Shown here: one piece after another, positions 62,088 to 64,000 of the stretch
Layout of the letters: each line of letters starts with the position of its first letter
How positions within the stretch are numbered: the first letter of the stretch is position 1
Program-made: the position numbers and the translations under genes
Notes under the pieces: model-generated
What the model saw: only the letters and a program-made list of their open reading frames with translations
Told to the model about the DNA's origin: nothing
Database searches by the model: none
Source: Pseudomonas sp. PDM15
Lineage (GTDB): Bacteria > Pseudomonadota > Gammaproteobacteria > Pseudomonadales > Pseudomonadaceae
Assembly: GCF_014851565.1 (NCBI RefSeq)
Contig: NZ_JACVAA010000003.1
Span: 558,001 to 622,000 of the forward strand
Length of the DNA: 64,000 nt
Reading direction: 5' to 3'

Positions 62088-62851
62088 TGTTTCCAAGGTG
62101 CCTCTCCGCTCTGCCACAGCTGTTCCAGGTAGTTCTTGTCGCGCAGGGTATCCATCGGATGCCAGAAGCCTTCGTGCTGGAAGGCCATCAGCTGGCTATC
62201 GCTGGCCAGCTTGTCCAGCGGCTCGGCCTCCCAGGTGGTGGCGTCATCGGCGATGTACGGCAGCACCTTGGGCGACAGCACGAAGAAGCCGCCATTGATC
62301 CAGCCGCCGTCGCCGCGCGGCTTCTCGACGAAGCCGGTGACCTGATCCCCCTCGCGGGCCAGCGCGCCATAGCGACCTGGCGGCTGCACGGCAGTAACCG
62401 TGGCGTACTTGCCATGTTGTTTGTGGAAGGCCACCAGGGCTGCAATGTCCAGATCCGACACGCCGTCGCCGTAGGTGAAGCAGAACGCCTCGTCCTCTTC
62501 GAGGAAGCGCCCGACCCGGCGCAGGCGTCCGCCGGTCATGGTCTCTTCGCCGGTGTCGACCAGCGTCACGCGCCATGGCTCGCTGTAGTTCTGGTGCACT
62601 TCCATCTGGTTGTTACGCATGTCGAAGGTGACATCGGAGGTGTGCAGGAAGTAGTTGGCGAAGAAGTCCTTGATCGCATAGCCCTTATAGCCCAGACAGA
62701 TGACGAAGTCCTGAATGCCGTGGGCCGAGTACTGCTTCATGATGTGCCAGAGAATCGGCTTGCCGCCGATCTCGATCATCGGCTTGGGCTTGAGGTGGGA
62801 TTCCTCGCTGATGCGGGTCCCCAGGCCACCGGCCAGGATCACTGCCTTCAT
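62078..62851 (-). CDS. rfbF: Glucose-1-phosphate cytidylyltransferase
   Basis: Makes CDP-glucose from glucose-1-phosphate and CTP. The 257-residue product starts [20 protein letters not shown] and continues [20 protein letters not shown], then [20 protein letters not shown] and [16 protein letters not shown], all typical of RfbF/AscA. The ATG at 62851 overlaps the stop of the glycosyltransferase as TAATG. Together with rfbG it commits the pathway to CDP-activated sugars. Confidence 0.94.
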   Translation of the reverse strand: MKAVILAGGLGTRISEESHLKPKPMIEIGGKPILWHIMKQYSAHGIQDFVICLGYKGYAIKDFFANYFLHTSDVTFDMRNNQMEVHQNYSEPWRVTLVDTGEETMTGGRLRRVGRFLEEDEAFCFTYGDGVSDLDIAALVAFHKQHGKYATVTAVQPPGRYGALAREGDQVTGFVEKPRGDGGWINGGFFVLSPKVLPYIADDATTWEAEPLDKLASDSQLMAFQHEGFWHPMDTLRDKNYLEQLWQSGEAPWKQWS

Positions 62852-64000
62852 TATTGTTCTCCTTGTTCGCAGTAGCGTTGCCACATATCTCGGTAGGTTT
62901 GCTCCATGCGACGAGTGAAATCGACGGCATCACAGAGTTTTGAGGCCAGCATCTCGGCGCGCAAGCCCGAACGCAGCTTGACCAGTGCCGGTATGTCGGA
63001 CCCGAGCGCTACCAGCTTATCCAGATACTCTGCTTCGCTGTCGGCTATCCATTCGTCGCGCCCAGCGCCATGCAGGATCAGCGCGCCGACCCGCCCCATA
63101 GACGGCCGATCGCGAAGGCTCACCACCGGCAGGCCCATGTACAGGCTTTCGTACAGAGTGGTCCCGGAGTTGTGCGGGAAGCAGTCCAGGGCGATATCCA
63201 TCTGGGCCAGGGCGCTGGTCGCCGGCGAGGTGTAGCCCAGCAACAGACGCTCGGCGGCGATGCCCTGCTCGCCGAATAGCTCGATGTAGTGCTGCTGCAG
63301 GCTCTCGTCACTGAAAGAGCTGCTGTCCAGCATCAGGCGGGAATTCGGTACCCGCCTCAACAGCTCGGACCAGACGCGGATCACCTTGTGATTCAGGCGC
63401 ACCGGGCGGGTCAAGCTGCCGAAAGTGACATAGCCATTGCGCAAAGCCGGCAGCTCGCCGATCTCCACGTCCATACGCTCCGGCGGCACATAGGCCACCG
63501 CGGGCGCCGGCATGCGCCAGAGCTGTTCGGCGAAGGAGGACTCGCAGCCCGACGGCAGCATCTGCTCGTCGGCCAGGAAGTAGTCCACTTGCTTCAGGCC
63601 GGTACCGAAGGCGAAGCCCATCCACCAGCTGACCTGTACCGGTGCCGGCTTGAGGGCGAAAACCTGCAGTCTGCTGCTGCCGGTATGACCAGCCAGGTCC
63701 ACCAGTATGTCGATGCCATCGGCACGGATCTGCTCGGCGATGGCCTGATCACTGAGGCCCACGCAGTGCCGCCAGTGATCGACATGACCGATGAAGCGTT
63801 CGGTGACAGTGTCTTCGCGACGCACCAGGGAATAGGCGAAGATCTCGAACTGCTGGTGATCGTGCTGGCTCAGCAGCGGATCGATGAAGATCGCGCAGAC
63901 ATGGTTGCGGAAGTCCGGCGACATGTAGCCGATGCGCAACCGGCGAGCGCTGGTTCGCTCGTTCCCATACTGGAAGTAGAGCCTCCGTGGATAGCGCCGG
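62851..64000 (-). CDS. SPINDLY/OGT-type O-linked glycosyltransferase (N-terminus off the window)
   Basis: Family 41-like (O-GlcNAc transferase/SPINDLY) glycosyltransferase. The visible 382 residues start in open frame at the right edge; the first in-window TTG (63939) is not a real start. Seen are [96 protein letters not shown] and [18 protein letters not shown], the C-terminal catalytic lobe of this family. TPR repeats usually precede it and may lie beyond the window. Related enzymes near fliC in Pseudomonas glycosylate flagellin. Confidence 0.88.
   Translation of the reverse strand, partial: RRYPRRLYFQYGNERTSARRLRIGYMSPDFRNHVCAIFIDPLLSQHDHQQFEIFAYSLVRREDTVTERFIGHVDHWRHCVGLSDQAIAEQIRADGIDILVDLAGHTGSSRLQVFALKPAPVQVSWWMGFAFGTGLKQVDYFLADEQMLPSGCESSFAEQLWRMPAPAVAYVPPERMDVEIGELPALRNGYVTFGSLTRPVRLNHKVIRVWSELLRRVPNSRLMLDSSSFSDESLQQHYIELFGEQGIAAERLLLGYTSPATSALAQMDIALDCFPHNSGTTLYESLYMGLPVVSLRDRPSMGRVGALILHGAGRDEWIADSEAEYLDKLVALGSDIPALVKLRSGLRAEMLASKLCDAVDFTRRMEQTYRDMWQRYCEQGEQ

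Noticed and set aside
63937..63939. TTG at 63939 as the start of the glycosyltransferase
   Set aside because: The frame stays open to the window edge with plausible sequence ([20 protein letters not shown]), so the gene begins outside the window.

Overview
The window looks like a piece of a Pseudomonas (sensu lato) chromosome. It is GC-rich and almost gap-free, and nearly every gene is on the minus strand. Gene content and many protein motifs match the Pseudomonas ligA-zipA-smc block, the ccm cytochrome c maturation operon, the che/par/mot cluster, the polar flagellum regulon (FleQ/FleSR/FleN/FlhF/FliA) and the HptB-HsbR-HsbA partner switch. I cannot name the species. The order is not that of P. 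aeruginosa PAO1 as I remember it: smc lies close to ccm here, and the flagellar genes form one continuous block.

Region by region. 1-6789: ligA (C-terminus off the window), zipA and smc, for replication, division and chromosome segregation. 6975-7589 (+): an HD-phosphohydrolase gene broken by one in-frame amber codon. 7586-14796: a lipoprotein gene followed by ccmIHGFEDCBA read backwards, an operon whose genes mostly overlap by 1-4 nt. 14946-16837 (+): a FliK-like protein and a stand-alone FlhB C-terminal-domain protein. 16791-17258: a rhodanese. 17378-27153: DUF2802 protein, cheW, parP, parC, motD, motC, cheB, cheA, cheZ, cheY and fliA (transcribed in the reverse of this list). 27150-31547: fleN, flhF, flhA. 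31724-32245 (+): sodC, the only forward gene inside the flagellar block. 32250-37778: flhB, fliR, fliQ, fliP, fliO, fliN, fliM, fliL. 37988-47548: fliK, hptB, hsbR, hsbA, fliJ, fliI, fliH, fliG, fliF, fliE. 47700-52012: fleR, fleS, fleQ. 52192-57291: fliT-like, fliS, a second fliS, fliD, flaG, fliC. 57556-64000: a sugar-modification operon (O-methyltransferase, NAD-dependent epimerase/reductase, C-methyltransferase, 3,5-epimerase, rfbG, rfbF and a truncated SPINDLY/OGT-type glycosyltransferase), probably for flagellin glycosylation.

How it works together. FleQ, from a sigma-70-like promoter, should activate RpoN promoters. I find GG-N10-GC sigma-54 sites upstream of fleS, fliE, fliL, flhA and probably fliK, with a weaker one upstream of fliD. 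FliA should then read the consensus sigma-28 promoter found upstream of fliC. Intrinsic terminators or hairpins separate several units (fleQ/fleS, fleR/fliE, fliK/fliL, zipA/ligA, fliC/flaG). The HptB-HsbR-HsbA module sits inside the basal-body operon. The sugar operon next to fliC encodes a CDP-sugar route with carbon and oxygen methylation plus an OGT-like transferase.

No tRNA, rRNA, insertion sequence, prophage or CRISPR array was seen. The longest stretch without a gene is about 264 nt (57292-57555), which holds the fliC promoter. Coordinates of starts were adjusted by hand where an internal start codon fitted better.
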